From Xiphias gladius (lineage: Eukaryota; Chordata; Actinopteri; Istiophoriformes; Xiphiidae), in assembly GCF_016859285.1 (NCBI RefSeq), contig NC_053416.1, forward strand, positions 18,356,210-18,420,209: DNA of 64,000 nt. Direction: 5' to 3'. Each line of letters opens with the position of its first letter. The stretch's first letter is position 1. Positions 35,604-48,106 of this stretch are shown here, piece after piece. Both the position numbers and the translations under genes were made by a program. Under the pieces are notes generated by a model. The model had not been told where the DNA came from, did no database searches, and was given only the letters and a program-made list of their open reading frames with translations.

Positions 35604-38600
35604 TGGCGAAAAAGCAAGATGCCCGAGCGCCCATTTATAACCTCATCGTGGTGGGTTTGTCAGGAACAGAGAAAGAGAAGGGGCAATGTGGGGTTGGGAA
35701 GTCCTGTTTATGTAATAGGTTTGTGCGACCTAGTGCTGATGACTTCTACTTGGACCACACATCGGTGTTGAGCACCAGTGACTTTGGGGGTCGAGTGGTT
35801 AATAATGATCACTTTCTGTTTTGGGGGGAGGTGTCACGGGTTCTGGAGGAGGGCCCTGACTGTAGGATGCATGTTGTGGAGCAAACTGAATTCATTGATG
35901 ACCAGACATTTCAGCCGCACCGTAGCACTGCTATGCAGCCCTATATCAAACGGGCAGCCGCAACGAAGCTGGCTTCAGCAGAGAAGCTCATGTACTTCTG
36001 TACAGATCAGCTGGGTCTGGAGCAAGACTTTGAGCAAAAACAAATGCCTGAGGGCAAGCTGCAGGTTGATGGCTTCTTGCTTTGTGTTGATGTAAGCCGG
36101 GGCATGAACCGCAACTTTGATGACCAGCTGAAATTTGTCACCAACCTGTATGGTCAGCTCAGCAAGACGAAGAAGCCCATTGTGCTGGTCCTCACCAAGT
36201 GTGACGAAGGAGTTGAACGCTACATCAAAGATGCACATACCTTTGCTATCACAAAAAAGAGTCTACCAGTAGTTGAGACATCTGCACGCTCAAATATAAA
36301 TGTGGACCTTGCCTTCCTCACTTTGGTTCAACTTATTGATAAGAGCAGGGGCAAGCCCAAGATCATTCCTTATTTTGAAGCCCTAAAGCTCCAGAGTCAG
36401 CAGATAGCTTCTACCAAGGATCGCTATGAATGGCTAATCAACCGTATAGTAAAGAATCATAATGAAACCTGGTTAAACACCAGTCGACGCATGAACACCT
36501 CCCCAGAGTACAAAGAGTATGTCTTCCTCGAGGGAACAGCTAAGTGCAAGAAGCTTTTTCAACAGCATGTCTACCGTCTGAAGCAGGAACATATTGAGAG
36601 GCGTCGTAAAATATACTTAAGCACTCTTCCTTTGGCACTTAGTTCTTTGGTTCCTGATCTGGATGAGATAGATCAGCTGAGCTGGTCTGGGGTACAGAAG
36701 GTCTTAGAGTCCAAGCAGCACTTTGCCCACTGGTTTGTTGTTCTGGAGGACTCACCATGGGAGGATACATCTCACATTGATAACATGGAAGATGAGCGAA
36801 TCCCTTCAGACCTCCTGGAGACCGCTGAAGCAGAGGACATATTTAATGCCCACTTGGAACATCTGCGTAATGAGTGCAGACGAGCAGAGATGAGGCTGGA
36901 GTTTAAACAGAAATTAGCTTCCTCTCCCTTTGTCACACCTGGTAAACCATGGGAGGAGGCACGCAGCTTTATCATGAATGAAGAGTTCTACCAGTGGCTT
37001 GAGGAGCCAGAGTACTTGGACTTGTACAACCGCCATCAGAAAGAGATGATTGACCGTGCTAAAGAAGACTTTCAGGAGCTCTTACTGGAGTACTCTGAGC
37101 TTTTTTACGAACTTGAGGTAGATGCCAAGCCAAGCAAGGAGAAGATGGGGGCAATTCAGGAGGTTTTGGGGGAGGAACAGAGGTTCAAGGCGCTACAAAA
37201 GCTTCCAGCTGAAAGAGATGCTCTGGTACTGAAGCATATCCATTTTGTCTATCACCCTACCAAGGAAACCTGCCCTAGCAGTCCTCATTGCGGAGACTCT
37301 AAGATTGAACAACTCTTAGCTTCACGTTTCCCCACATGTTACCCCTTTTTTGATGTAAAAGCTCATTTTGGAGACACCAAGGCTGACAGAATTAACCTTG
37401 TCATACTGGGGAAGGATGGACTGGCCAGAGAATTTGCCAATGAGATTAGGGCTCTCTGCACAAATGATGACTGGTATGTGTTGGATGGGAAGATGTATGA
37501 ATTGACACTGCGGCCTATTGAGGGAAATGTACGTCTTCCAGTGAACTCCTTCCACACGCCCACTTTCACCCCTCATGGATGTCTGTGTCTGTATAATTCA
37601 AAAGAGTCTCTCTCTTATGTGGTTGAAAGCCTTGAGCGACTTAGGGAATCAACTCTAGGTCGAAGGGATAGCCAGCTGGCACAGCTGCCAACATCACTGC
37701 TTTTAGTCACTAAAAGAGGCGTAGGATCATATGTGGATATAGGTGGAGAAACTGCCTTAAACCTAATAACACAAGGGCAGCAGGTTGCAAGGAGATTGCA
37801 GTGTAGCTTTTTAGACCCAGCCTCCCCTGGTGTGGGCTATGGCCATAATGTCAATGAGACTCAAATCAACCAGGTGCTGAGGAGCCTTCTGGACATTAGG
37901 AGAAGCACATCTTTTAGTAGCAGCTCCCCACCCCTCCTCCCTGAGCCTCAAGGTTTACGAGACTCTCCTCATCAGCCAGTCCCGGAGGCAGACCTTCGCG
38001 TCGTCATGTGTTTAATGTGTGGAGACTCCTATGACATCGAGCAGCTCCTGTCCCCTTTCCTAATGCATCAGCACTGCAGGCCCATGTCTAATAGTGGTAC
38101 CTCTGTATTGCTGGAGCAGACAGTTGGTGGACACAAGCTGGCTATAGAGCTATCTCTGCTTTCATACCACGCCTCCTTTACTTTGCGCAAGAGCAGGTTA
38201 GTACATGGCTACATTGCAGTGTACTCAGTCTCTCGAAAAGCCTCCCTGGAGACTCTGTGTGCATTCTTATGTGAGGTACAAGACATCATCCCAGTTCAGC
38301 TGTTGGCAGTGGGAGATAGCCAGGCAGAACTCACTGACAGCGACTATGCCTGTGAACAGCTGATTCAGGGGGAGGAGCTAGCCCATGAGATCGAGGGTCG
38401 TTTCAATAGTGTCGTTTGTGGCTCCGGGGGGGTAGTGGGGGGCCTGCACAGGATAGACATGTTCCATTCTTTTCTGATGGAGGTGGTAGAGAAACGCAAC
38501 ATTGTGGAGGCCACACACATGTACGATAATGTTGCTGAAGCCTGCACCAATGAAAATGTGTACTCTCCACGCTGCAGTTCTCCCAGTCCTGTCACCATGT

Positions 38601-41538
38601 TTCTGGATTCAGAGGATGACGTAGAGCCATCGCCACCATACTATGATGGCACACTCACTTCTCATAGTGGCGGCTTCAACCTGCCTGACTTAGATTCCAG
38701 TGACATCTCTGTCATCTCTGATATCAGAGACTTTGAGAACAAACTCAACAACAAAGTACCCCCCCAAGTGAGAGTTAAACCGGGTGTCACTTTTGACTTC
38801 CGGAAGGTTAGCCGTAGCCCATATATCGATACACTAGGACATCGTCGCTCCCTACCCTCTGCTGTTACCTGGGTTCCCGGTGGGGATGTGGGTTACGATC
38901 CCTCAGACTATGCGGAACCCATGGACGCTGTTTCAAAACCCCGCCCTAGCAATGAAGAGATCATCTACTCAGTGCCACATGACAGCACACAAGGCAAAAT
39001 CATCACAATCCGCAACTCCAACAGGATGCACTCGAATGGTAATGGCTCAGACAGCGAAGCAGACAGCAGCTCTCTTGAGCGTAGGAGGAAGTTCTCGGCA
39101 GTGGGGGTGAAGCCTCGTCTCTACCGTGACCGCTCCAAGCGGCTTGGCAAGTTCAGCAGCTTCCGCACAAGCTTCATAGGCAGCGATGATGAGATGGGAG
39201 CTCTTCCAAAGTCCAAGGAAGATGACTTTGGGACCCTGAAGGGTGAAAATCTTGTTAATGAGGAGAGTGAAGACCCAAAAAAGAGGAACATTCTGAAGAG
39301 CCTGCGACGAACTGCCAAGGTGTGTATTTTACCCCCCTTTTTTTTATTTTTTAATCCAGAAAAGGTAGCTCATTTACTTTTAATTCACTTGTTTATAATC
39401 TCAGACAGAAATTGGTGGTAATTAATTCATGTTTTGTTTTTTTTAACTGTTCTATATAATAGATGTTCTGTATAGTAGTGCTATTATAGTTATAAAATAT
39501 ATTGAGGTTAGTGTTGAGTGAGCTTGTTTAAACCTTGGTATATCTAGACATTAAGCTTGTGACTAAATGTGACAGACTCTTGATTTGCTGCTGATTGGGA
39601 ACATCACATTTAGTTAGAAGCCAATGAGGGCCACTTAGTATCAACATAAATATCCCTATTTGAGACAGTCAAGAGTCGTCTGTCTTTCTTTCTTCACAGA
39701 AAACAAGACAAAAGCCCCGTCCAGCTATTCCGAAGCCCCTGGAGAGCAGTTACTTTGGGGTCCCCCTAGTAAATGTGGTATCCCCAGACAGACCTATCCC
39801 ACTCTTCATTGAGAAGTGTGTCCGCTTCATTGAGACAACAGGTAAGTTGTTTTGTCTTTTAACCTCTGTTTAACTATCTACATTGTGCCGCTGTGCCTAT
39901 GATGTATTCAAAATGTGATTTAAAGTTTTATTCTTGGAAATAATGGCAATGGTCATACATCAGTTTTTATTCTTCACTATAGGCAAACACATAAAATTAA
40001 TGTTATTTGTTAGTCATCTATACATGCTTATTGTTAGATCTCCTAAACCCCTGCGCCTGTTCATGACCAAGTAATGTGAAAGAAAAACAGTGGTTTATTC
40101 AGTTTCAGTTAAGTACTCCAACAGAAACTGCCAACATCTGTATTGTCATGTCTGTTTGCAGGCTAATGAAGAGCTTGTGCTTTGCTTGTTTCCCACTGAA
40201 CCCCCCCCTCCCGGTTCCCTCTTTTCTCTGCTTTGCTGTGTTTTCCTCAGGCCTGAATACAGAGGGTTTGTATCGTGTAAGTGGCAACAAGTCAGAGATG
40301 GAAAGCATGCAGAGGCAGTTTGAACAAGGTGAGTTACTCGTCAGACTTGTTGAACCAGGTGTTTGACATGTAATTATGTGGCTGCCTAATCAAAACATAA
40401 ACAGAAGGTTACCAAAGGAAAGTGACATGCAACTGATTGTTTGGTCCTGAAGATATCTACTACTGATGAGCTTATTTTCTCTGATCCCTTTAACTCTCTC
40501 TTTCTCCTTTGTAGACCACGGATTAGACCTAGTGGAGAAAGACTTCTCTATAAACACTGTGGCTGGAGCCCTCAAAAGCTTCTTCTCTGAGCTGCCCGAG
40601 CCCCTGGTGCCTTGTGCTCTGCAGGTGGACCTATTGGATGCTTTCAGTAAGCAAACACTGCTGGGCTGGGAGGGTCTTCACTAGAACATAAAAAGATTAT
40701 TTCTTTAGGAGGGAAGAGGGTAGGGAAGGTTTTGACAGACCTGCTTTGCTCTGTTTTAGGTGTTTCATTGTTGACAAGAATAATTTCCATCATACTGCAG
40801 AGAGAGATTTTAGTTTACAATTACTGTGTGCAATGCTGAGCTCTTAGATTTAATGGTTGCTTCCCTCCGTGTGTGCAGAAATCAATGACAGAGAACAGAG
40901 GCTATATACCATGAAGGATGTCCTGAGGAAATTCCCCAGAGAGAATTATGAAGTCTTCAAATATGTAGTGAGCCACTTACACAAGTAAGTTGCCGGTCTA
41001 CTGTTTAAAACACTTTCATGGATTTGTTGGTCTTGTGTGGTAGACCCCCATCTGTTTTTTGTTTTGTTTTTTTCCGCACCGTATGATGAGAATGAATAAA
41101 TTGGTGTCTGATTGTGTTTTTCGCAGGGTGAGCCAGCTGAGCAGGGTGAACTTGATGACCAGTGAAAACTTGTCAATCTGCTTCTGGCCAACTCTCATGA
41201 GGCCAGACTTCTCCACAATGGATGCCCTGACTGCCACACGCACCTACCAGACAATCATCGAGACCTTCATCCACCAGTGTGCATTTTTCTTTTACAACCA
41301 GCCCCTCCTCGACTCCCCCACCGGCCTAGCAGGCCTCCCTGCCTCACCCACCACCACCCTCAGTGGGAGCTCTGCCTACTCTTGTTACCGTTCCTCTCCT
41401 CCCCACACCACCACACACTTCAGCCCCCTGCAGCAGTCCCCACCCACCACCCCCCAGTCTCCCCTGCAGTCACTGCTCCCTCCCCTCCACCAGCACCCCC
41501 ACTCCCACCATTCCCCTGCCGAACAAGAGACACTGTGA
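35600..41538 (+). CDS. arhgap35: Rho GTPase-activating protein 35 (p190A RhoGAP)
   Basis: Six coding exons: 35600-39319 (3720 nt), 39700-39841, 40251-40328, 40515-40646, 40879-40984 and 41127-41538, giving 1529 aa. The recalled human protein is about 1500 aa. Order: N-terminal GTPase-like domain with GQCGVGKSC at residues 28-36; FF domains (~270-550) with [10 protein letters not shown] and [10 protein letters not shown]-like segments; the pseudoGTPase middle; a tyrosine-phosphorylation region with SDYAEP (Tyr1104) and IIYSVP (Tyr1123), the conserved RasGAP-docking sites; the polybasic stretch; and the RhoGAP domain with arginine finger LYRVSG (Arg1296). The end is proline-rich and finishes EQETL. 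It turns off RhoA downstream of Src, integrins and adhesion. The single giant first coding exon is typical of p190 genes. [10 protein letters not shown] and the C-terminal tail favour ARHGAP35 over ARHGAP5. The final codons of the open frame past 39319 are intron. Confidence 0.97.
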
Positions 41539-43867
41539 GAGACAATTAAACCACATGTGCCCATGATGATGCTGGACCTTATCACCAACACGCACTATAA
41601 AAAAAAAAATTAAAAAAAAACCCAAAAAAAACCCAAAACAAAAAAAAAATGTGCACTTGCACACTACATTTCTGATCATGGACAACCTAGGTTATGAAGA
41701 GCGGAGATAAGTGTCTGAGAAACTTCTCCAACCTGTCATTTGTATCCATACCTGTGTGCATCAGGGTAGGCTACCATTAGCAGTGATTCTCTCTCTGCCC
41801 TCTTGAGTTCCTGATCGCCTGGAATTTGACATCAGGACAGAAGTGGAGGACAGAGGTCGCTGTCACAGCAAGCCTCTCTTCTGTCAACAGCCACCACTTA
41901 TCCTACACTACTAAGAAATTGAAATCTCTATGCCAAGCTGGAAGAAATGATGTGTGAATGCCATGTTTTTATCCGTGTATAACTGTTATAGTTTTTTTCT
42001 TTTTTTTTTCTCATGAAAGTACTGCCACTGGATTTATAGACTGTTCCTCTGTAGGTCCTTTGGGCAGCAGTGTGCTCCATATAGCAGAGGGTTCCTCTGT
42101 CTGCCTTTGGGGTTTCTCTCATTGGCTCTACTTGAGGGGTCAACATGGGGAGGGAAGGGAAGGGGTAGGTACACATCCAGGGATGCACTTTAATGATCAC
42201 TGTTGTTTTTCCCTCGAAAGGGTTTTTTTTTTTTTTTTGGGACATACTGTTTTCTTGTGTGTTTTTAATTTCACAGCTCAAACAGCCATACCCATTGCCT
42301 CTACAGAGCTCTGGCAGATCAAACTTTGTTTACATCAGACTTGTTTTTTTATCCACAAACTTATCTGAAGCACTTTTTGATAGTTTAGTGTTACATTTGA
42401 AGAAATGCCACATTTATTAATTGTCCATATTGTTTGTTTAGTGGTTGAGTGTGGCATCAGTACAGGCTTGTGAAACAAGATCCTTTTGTAAAAACTTATG
42501 TTCTTTAAGTTGATCCAGAGGTCCCCTTTTAGGTTGATGGGAAATCTGAGTCTGCTTATTTTCCTCATTCATCCAGCCATGTGAAAAATAGTTTTCTTTT
42601 TAGAGTTTGTCCTTTTTCTAGCTGTTGGTTGATCAGAGTGGATGTGTAGGGAGGTTTGGATTAATTAGACCCTGATAATATCAGAGATCAGTCAAGTGAA
42701 GGAGAAATGTTGCCATTTTTGAGTGTGTAACCTAGTCATACCCTAATACAACTCTACATTGCCATCTGGTGTTCATGGAAACCAAACGCTTGAAACATGA
42801 TAAGTTGCTGGATGTGTTGCTGTGGCTGTCTATCAAACCAAGCTCTTTGTATTCATCTAATATTAAGGACCTTTAACTCAGAAGGTTTAGTATTCTCAAC
42901 ACACTGTTACTGCTAGTTCTGCTATACAATACAATGACCAGTAGAAGTTAAATATTTGTGAATGAGACACATTCAGGAAGCAACACCGGCCGTTTACCTG
43001 CTCTAGTGAATTAGTTTTGTGCTGGCATAATGTCCTCCCTTTTCATGGAAAACAAGCAGTACATTTTCAGTGGTACCACTGTTAATGAAGACCTGATAAT
43101 TTTAAGCATTAAACGTATGAGAGGAAGCACTGTCTTTTCAATGGGATTGAGAAAAAATGGAACACGAGACATACAAGTTCTGGATGATGTGGCTCTTATG
43201 GTTCTTGGTTGCAACAATGAACAGACTAGTTAGGTCATTGGTTGTATTAGTATTTGGGATCACTTCTGGTACTTTTGGAATCGCATTGCTGTTGGAAGTC
43301 AGTCATTTTATATGTTTATCAGACTAAACTCAGAGCATCTCTTCAAACTGCTCAGAGCTGTAAGTTGTAACATTAAGGCTGGCACAGAACCATCCAAGCA
43401 GCTTTCCCACTATAACACGATTCTTGGGAGTATATAACCTTACTACATCACTTGACTTCTGACACAAACTTGGCAAATCTGCTGTTCAATGAGCAAAAAG
43501 TGAGTGCATACTACTCTATAATGGTTGTTTATTTGTATGTGGGGGAACGCCACCCTTTAGTCAATAGTAGAAAACATTTCTAGTGTGTATTTCGATGATT
43601 GAAAGTCCATTTTTACAATTTTTGTGAATGGTTCAAGGCCACATAAGTTTAGTGCATGATTTAAAAAACACACCAAGGGAGAAGGATGAAAGCCTCTTCC
43701 TGTTTGAAAACATGAAATTAGTACAAGAACAAAACAATTACTGAAGTGGAATAACTGAAACGTGAAAGTTTATGTACTGTGCACCAAGAGCAAACCATGG
43801 AATTTGTCTGACTGAGAATAGTGTTTCAAGATGAAGGCCTTATGTGAACTGTATAATAGTTAATAAA
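41539..43867 (+). other. ARHGAP35 3' UTR
   Basis: No coding frame is seen. It opens with an A-rich run (41599-41650) shortly after the stop and continues to the AATAAA at 43862. The frames annotated on either strand here (e.g. 41958-42368) lack splice context and pass through homopolymers. Confidence 0.55.
43862..43867 (+). terminator. candidate ARHGAP35 poly(A) signal
   Basis: AATAAA in GTTAATAAATTAAATC, about 2.3 kb after the stop, followed within 40 nt by a GT-rich stretch (TTGTGGTGCATGTGTATGTG), the usual downstream element. Confidence 0.55.
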
Positions 43868-44378
43868 TTAAATCTTGTAAGATTGTCCTCAGCATTCTTG
43901 TGGTGCATGTGTATGTGTCCTCCATTGATTCTTTTACAATTTGAGAGGTACCTCCAACCATTACCATCACAAATTGTTTGAATTTGAAATGACAGTGGAA
44001 CTTTGTTAAAAATGTATTATCTAATTATATTACACAAAGCCACACAATTGCAGCTAGAATAATATTGTCACAACAGTGGGCCCCAAGGAATTAAGAATAT
44101 CAGTTTGTTGGTTAAAAATGTTAGTGTTACGTGAAAATGGAGGGGAGGGTCCATGGCAGTTTTTTGAAAAGCCCTACTTTTCCCTACTGCCATTAGACAG
44201 GCTATTTTTATCTGCATCTTCCATTGTGCAATAGTGGAGTGACATTTAAACTATTTTCCTGACTGACAACTTGGTACGCAGATACAGCACGTCATGAATA
44301 TATATTTATCTTGCATAAATAGCAGTAAATAATCTCTAAAGAAAAATCTATGTAAAGCTATCCATGAAGCATTCTACT

Positions 44379-44384
44379 AATAAA
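44379..44384 (+). terminator. alternative distal poly(A) signal of ARHGAP35
   Basis: A second AATAAA (CTACTAATAAACTAAG), 0.5 kb further on, could give a longer 3' UTR. The GT-rich context is weaker than at 43862. Confidence 0.3.
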
Positions 44385-45112
44385 CTAAGTACGCAATATA
44401 AATTGCAGGTAAGGTCTCTGCTTCAGATACTTAGAAGCTGTAGTTTGTAGGCACAAGTACAGGTGACTCTGAAACGCATCAATTATTCACAGCATATCCC
44501 TCGTGACTGACTGCACTCTTGTGGTAGAATACTTTTGTCACAGTATCTGTTAACCTCTGTGGAGGAAGTCAGACATCATAATGATGTGATGCCATCTTGT
44601 GGCTGCATAGCTGTAGAGCTACAAAGGCGAGCATGTTTTTGCTTCCCTCTCATTACTGACAGTGGATTCTCATGTGTCATGTGATTAAAAAGTTGCATGA
44701 CTTTATAAGTTCCTTATGTACCCTTTCCAGCCCAGTCTTTACACCTCAGATTTCAGATTCAACTCCTAATTCTCTGATGACTTCTCCATGTTGATATGCA
44801 TCACTGAGACCAAACGGAAATCTGGTGGTGAACATCCTCTGCTGCCAAGGCTGGGGCAACTGCCCCGGGGCCCCAGGTTCACTCCACTCTGCTTCTGTCT
44901 ACATTTTATTAATCGTAAATTTGTTAGAAATTTATAGTAGAATGTTGGGTCCTCCATCTTGAGGCCCTTCTCTTGAAGAGGGACATTGTTTTGATACCTT
45001 AATTGTTTTAGTTTATATTGAACTCATCGGTATAAAGTTGTGTTTTATGAAATTGCTTTACTTTTTTTCTCCTTTAAGTAATTCACACACAGGAAACCTT
45101 GGAGAACTGTAA

Positions 45113-45420
45113 GGCCGCAACCAACTATTACTTTCATTATCAGTAGGTCTGACAATTATTTTCTTTAATAATCAGTGTATAAAATGTCAGAAAATTGTGA
45201 AATATTCCCATCATTATTGTGTGAGGCCCTAGTTAACATATTAAAATTCCAAAAGCCAAAATCCCCAAATTTTGAGTTTACTATCAGAAAACTGTGAAAC
45301 TAGCAAATATTTAAATTTGTGAAGCTGGGATCAGTTAAAGTTTGGCCTTTTTTTACAAAAATAAATCAAAAATTTTGCCATTAATTTTCTGTCAATCAGC
45401 TAATTGCTTGAACAACTCCT
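45113..45420 (+). mobile_element. hAT-like MITE, second copy
   Basis: Starts GCCGCAACCAACTATTACTTTC and contains GTGTATAAAATGTCAGAAAA, AAAGCCAAAATCCCCAAAT and GAAGCTGGGATCAG, which are hallmarks of the common teleost MITE. It ends near GTCAATCAGCTAATTGC. It is the same family as 34271-34582, in opposite orientation, and more diverged at its right end. It sits between the convergent ARHGAP35 and DSCAML1 3' ends. Confidence 0.6.
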
Positions 45421-45592
45421 CATTTCACATCTTTCTGGGTGACTGAGGAATGGATGAATGAAACTGCCATGTATAGTGGAGGTCAAAAGGGGCCAGACTA
45501 CAAATTTTTGCCCCAAGACCACCTAAGAAGTTAAGATGATATGCAAACAAACCTATTGAGAATGACAGAAGCCGTGACGTATGAAAGATAGC

Positions 45593-45598
45593 TTTATT
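45593..45598 (-). terminator. candidate DSCAML1 poly(A) signal
   Basis: TTTATT on plus reads AATAAA on minus, in GTGCAATAAAGCTATC. It lies 2.5 kb past the DSCAML1 stop. Nearer TTTATT sites at 46022 and 47431 are alternatives. Confidence 0.45.
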
Positions 45599-48106
45599 GC
45601 ACAAGGTGTTAGAATGATCTTTTTAGTTTTTGCTTTCTTTTCATAGAAAATGTACTTTTGAACACAAGCAATTGCTATAACAAGCAACTCAAACAAATGT
45701 TTGGGATACCCTCAGCATTTTTTTTTTAGCTTTTGATTTTCATACATTTTTTCCTTCAATTTTCCCCTTTTAGCAAGCATGCAATGACTTTTTTGAGGAT
45801 GAACAAAATACAAAATAATGATAATAAAAAAGTAAATAGGACAAATGACAACATCAAAAGACCTTTAAAAAAGAATAAAAATTCAACAAATTAGTATCAA
45901 AAACATAAAGGGAAAGAATTTTTTTTTTTTTTTTTTGCCCATTTCAGAAGTAAAATATTTTTATTTTTTGATACTATTTCAATTTTGAAATTGGGGCATT
46001 CAACCCTGATGTGTCCCCTGATTTATTCTGACGAAAATAGCTCTTCATACAAAACTGTGTTTTATGTACAAGACTTAATCTATAAACAACACTGACAAAG
46101 GTAGAGATGATGGATTTAGTATGTTAATGTTGGTGAATTTTTACTTTAATTCATCTGAACAGGGGAAAGGGACGGGAGTCTGAATAATTCAGGTTTACAG
46201 ACCAACTCCTGTCCAGTATATACACAATACAATAGTACTTTGTGTGACCAAAAGAGCTACGAGTCCCTGATTTCACTTGGCTGAACTGGTTTTAGACACA
46301 GGCCACATACCTTAGTACTGTTTGACCTCTGTAGCCAAAATTTTGACAAAATCCCAAACAAATCAAAACAAATATTATAAATCAAAATCAACAGGCCAAC
46401 AGATACCCCCTCCCCTTAACAAACAAACAAAGAAAAAGCAAATGGATAAACAAATATAAACCACAAAACGCTATCATGGAAATGCTTCAAAAAGACATTC
46501 CAATAGGTTCTTGTGTGAGTGTATATTAGCGCAAAATGGAGGGGTATGGTGGTAACGAAAGTGGGACATATACAGTACTTCAGACAGGGCAAGAACAAAG
46601 ATATCAGTTGTGTTAACATTATATCATTTTGGAAAACTGAAATCCCTGACATAAAACATCTTTCAACATTATATTATTTTTCATTCACATCATGACTGGG
46701 ATTCCTTCAGCTAGTTGTCTTTCTTTCTTTGAAGAGCAAGGTTTGGCTGCGTGGTACTGAGGCGGACTGAGAAGTCGGTAGGACGCGTTACTACATCTGT
46801 GACTGTCAGTCTCTGCCATCTACACCAAAAACAGAGGCCTTAATACTGTATCACAATTCATGTCTCTAACCACTTTGCAGCAATGTTCCTCCCAACATAA
46901 AACTCATTTGGGGATTTACCAACCCATCAGGTTCACAACGGGGTAACTAGAACACACATGAATTAGGCGTCGCAAACCACGGAGGTTATAATCTGTTCAC
47001 CCAGAAGGCTGCCTTTTCAGGAACTGAAACTAAAACTAAGTAGCCTATCTTGCTTTTCCCATCTCAACATGGGGCTTGGAAAGGGCCGCTCTCAAAACAC
47101 TCTTCTCTTGGTCGGTCTACATACAATAACATACAGAAGATGCCGTATATATACTAAACTTTTTTTTCTTTCTTTAGTCCAACCTTTTTTAAATTTCTTT
47201 TTTAAATTTCATGATTGAGCGATTGTCTCGTTCTTAAATTTGACATTAACATTTAATTTCTGTGTGTACCACTACACTATGGTAGTAAATACAATTCATA
47301 CTTTGTCATAATTGAACTTAAATGTCAATAATATACCTATATAGAAATATATATGTAAATTCTTTATAATACCAAATATTCTCTATTTGTAATGTGAGAA
47401 ATCATAGCTGGTTCATTTGGGTTGTCATGATTTATTTAATAAGTTAGACACTGTTCAGCTGGAGAGATTCTGTCACATTAATGTGACAGAATCTCAGTCT
47501 TTCCCTCTTGGAAGTGAACCTGAATCATTTCTTTCGGAACCACCATTAAGAGAAAATCTGCCAATAGCTATTTGGGACTTTAAGAGACACATAGAGGGTG
47601 AAAGACATAGTAAGGATAGGGAACTTAACTGGAAGTCCTGCAACTTGAAAATAATACTCAAACTATGGAGGACAGTATGTGTGTGCGTGAGAGACAGGAT
47701 GGCCACACAGCTTCATACTGGCTATTGTAGTCTTCATCATCATAAACACAGAGCTTTTAGCTCCTTAGTTATAGTCAATATTTCCAAATGACCACAGAAT
47801 TGCTTCCTGGTTTTTTGCTGTGCAACTCCTGTGAGAACTGAGCTGAGCACCAGCCGGCTGGAACTGTTAGTTGGAGTTAGTAGTTCTTTTATAGAGTCCC
47901 AGGTGAACATGAAAAGTAGGGTTAGCTGGGTCTCTGTCTGGGAGAACACCTATCCCGAGGAAAACTACACAGGACGCTGGGCAGTTCACCATTGGTTGGG
48001 TGTAAAGAATGATGGTTGCATGCCCTTTCTGGCCCAGACTGAAAAGTGCCAGAGTGGGGCTGGCTGAGGAGTAGGACAGCAGTGCAAGTCTGTGCAAGAG
48101 AATGGA
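45599..48106 (-). other. DSCAML1 3' UTR (probable)
   Basis: There is no coding exon downstream of the stop at 48107. T- and A-rich runs lie at 45715-45940, and a perfect 32-bp palindrome at 47464-47495. The length is inferred from the poly(A) signal at 45593. Confidence 0.45.
47464..47495. repeat. perfect 32-bp palindrome, no spacer
   Basis: GAGATTCTGTCACATT (47464-47479) is followed directly by its exact reverse complement (47480-47495). Flanking bases do not extend it. It lies in the presumed DSCAML1 3' UTR, where it would form a hairpin in the RNA. Confidence 0.97.

Noticed and set aside
41277-41566. Alternative-frame Pro/His-rich peptides
   Set aside because: Shadows of the proline-rich ARHGAP35 C-terminus in the real frame.
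44790-44890. GC-rich GGGGCAACTGCCCCGGGGCC segment
   Set aside because: Reminiscent of a fish DNA-transposon fragment, but no terminal repeats or coding remnant could be defined.
47417-47791. 124-codon plus-strand frame
   Set aside because: Antisense to the DSCAML1 3' UTR and passes through the 32-bp palindrome; no protein similarity.
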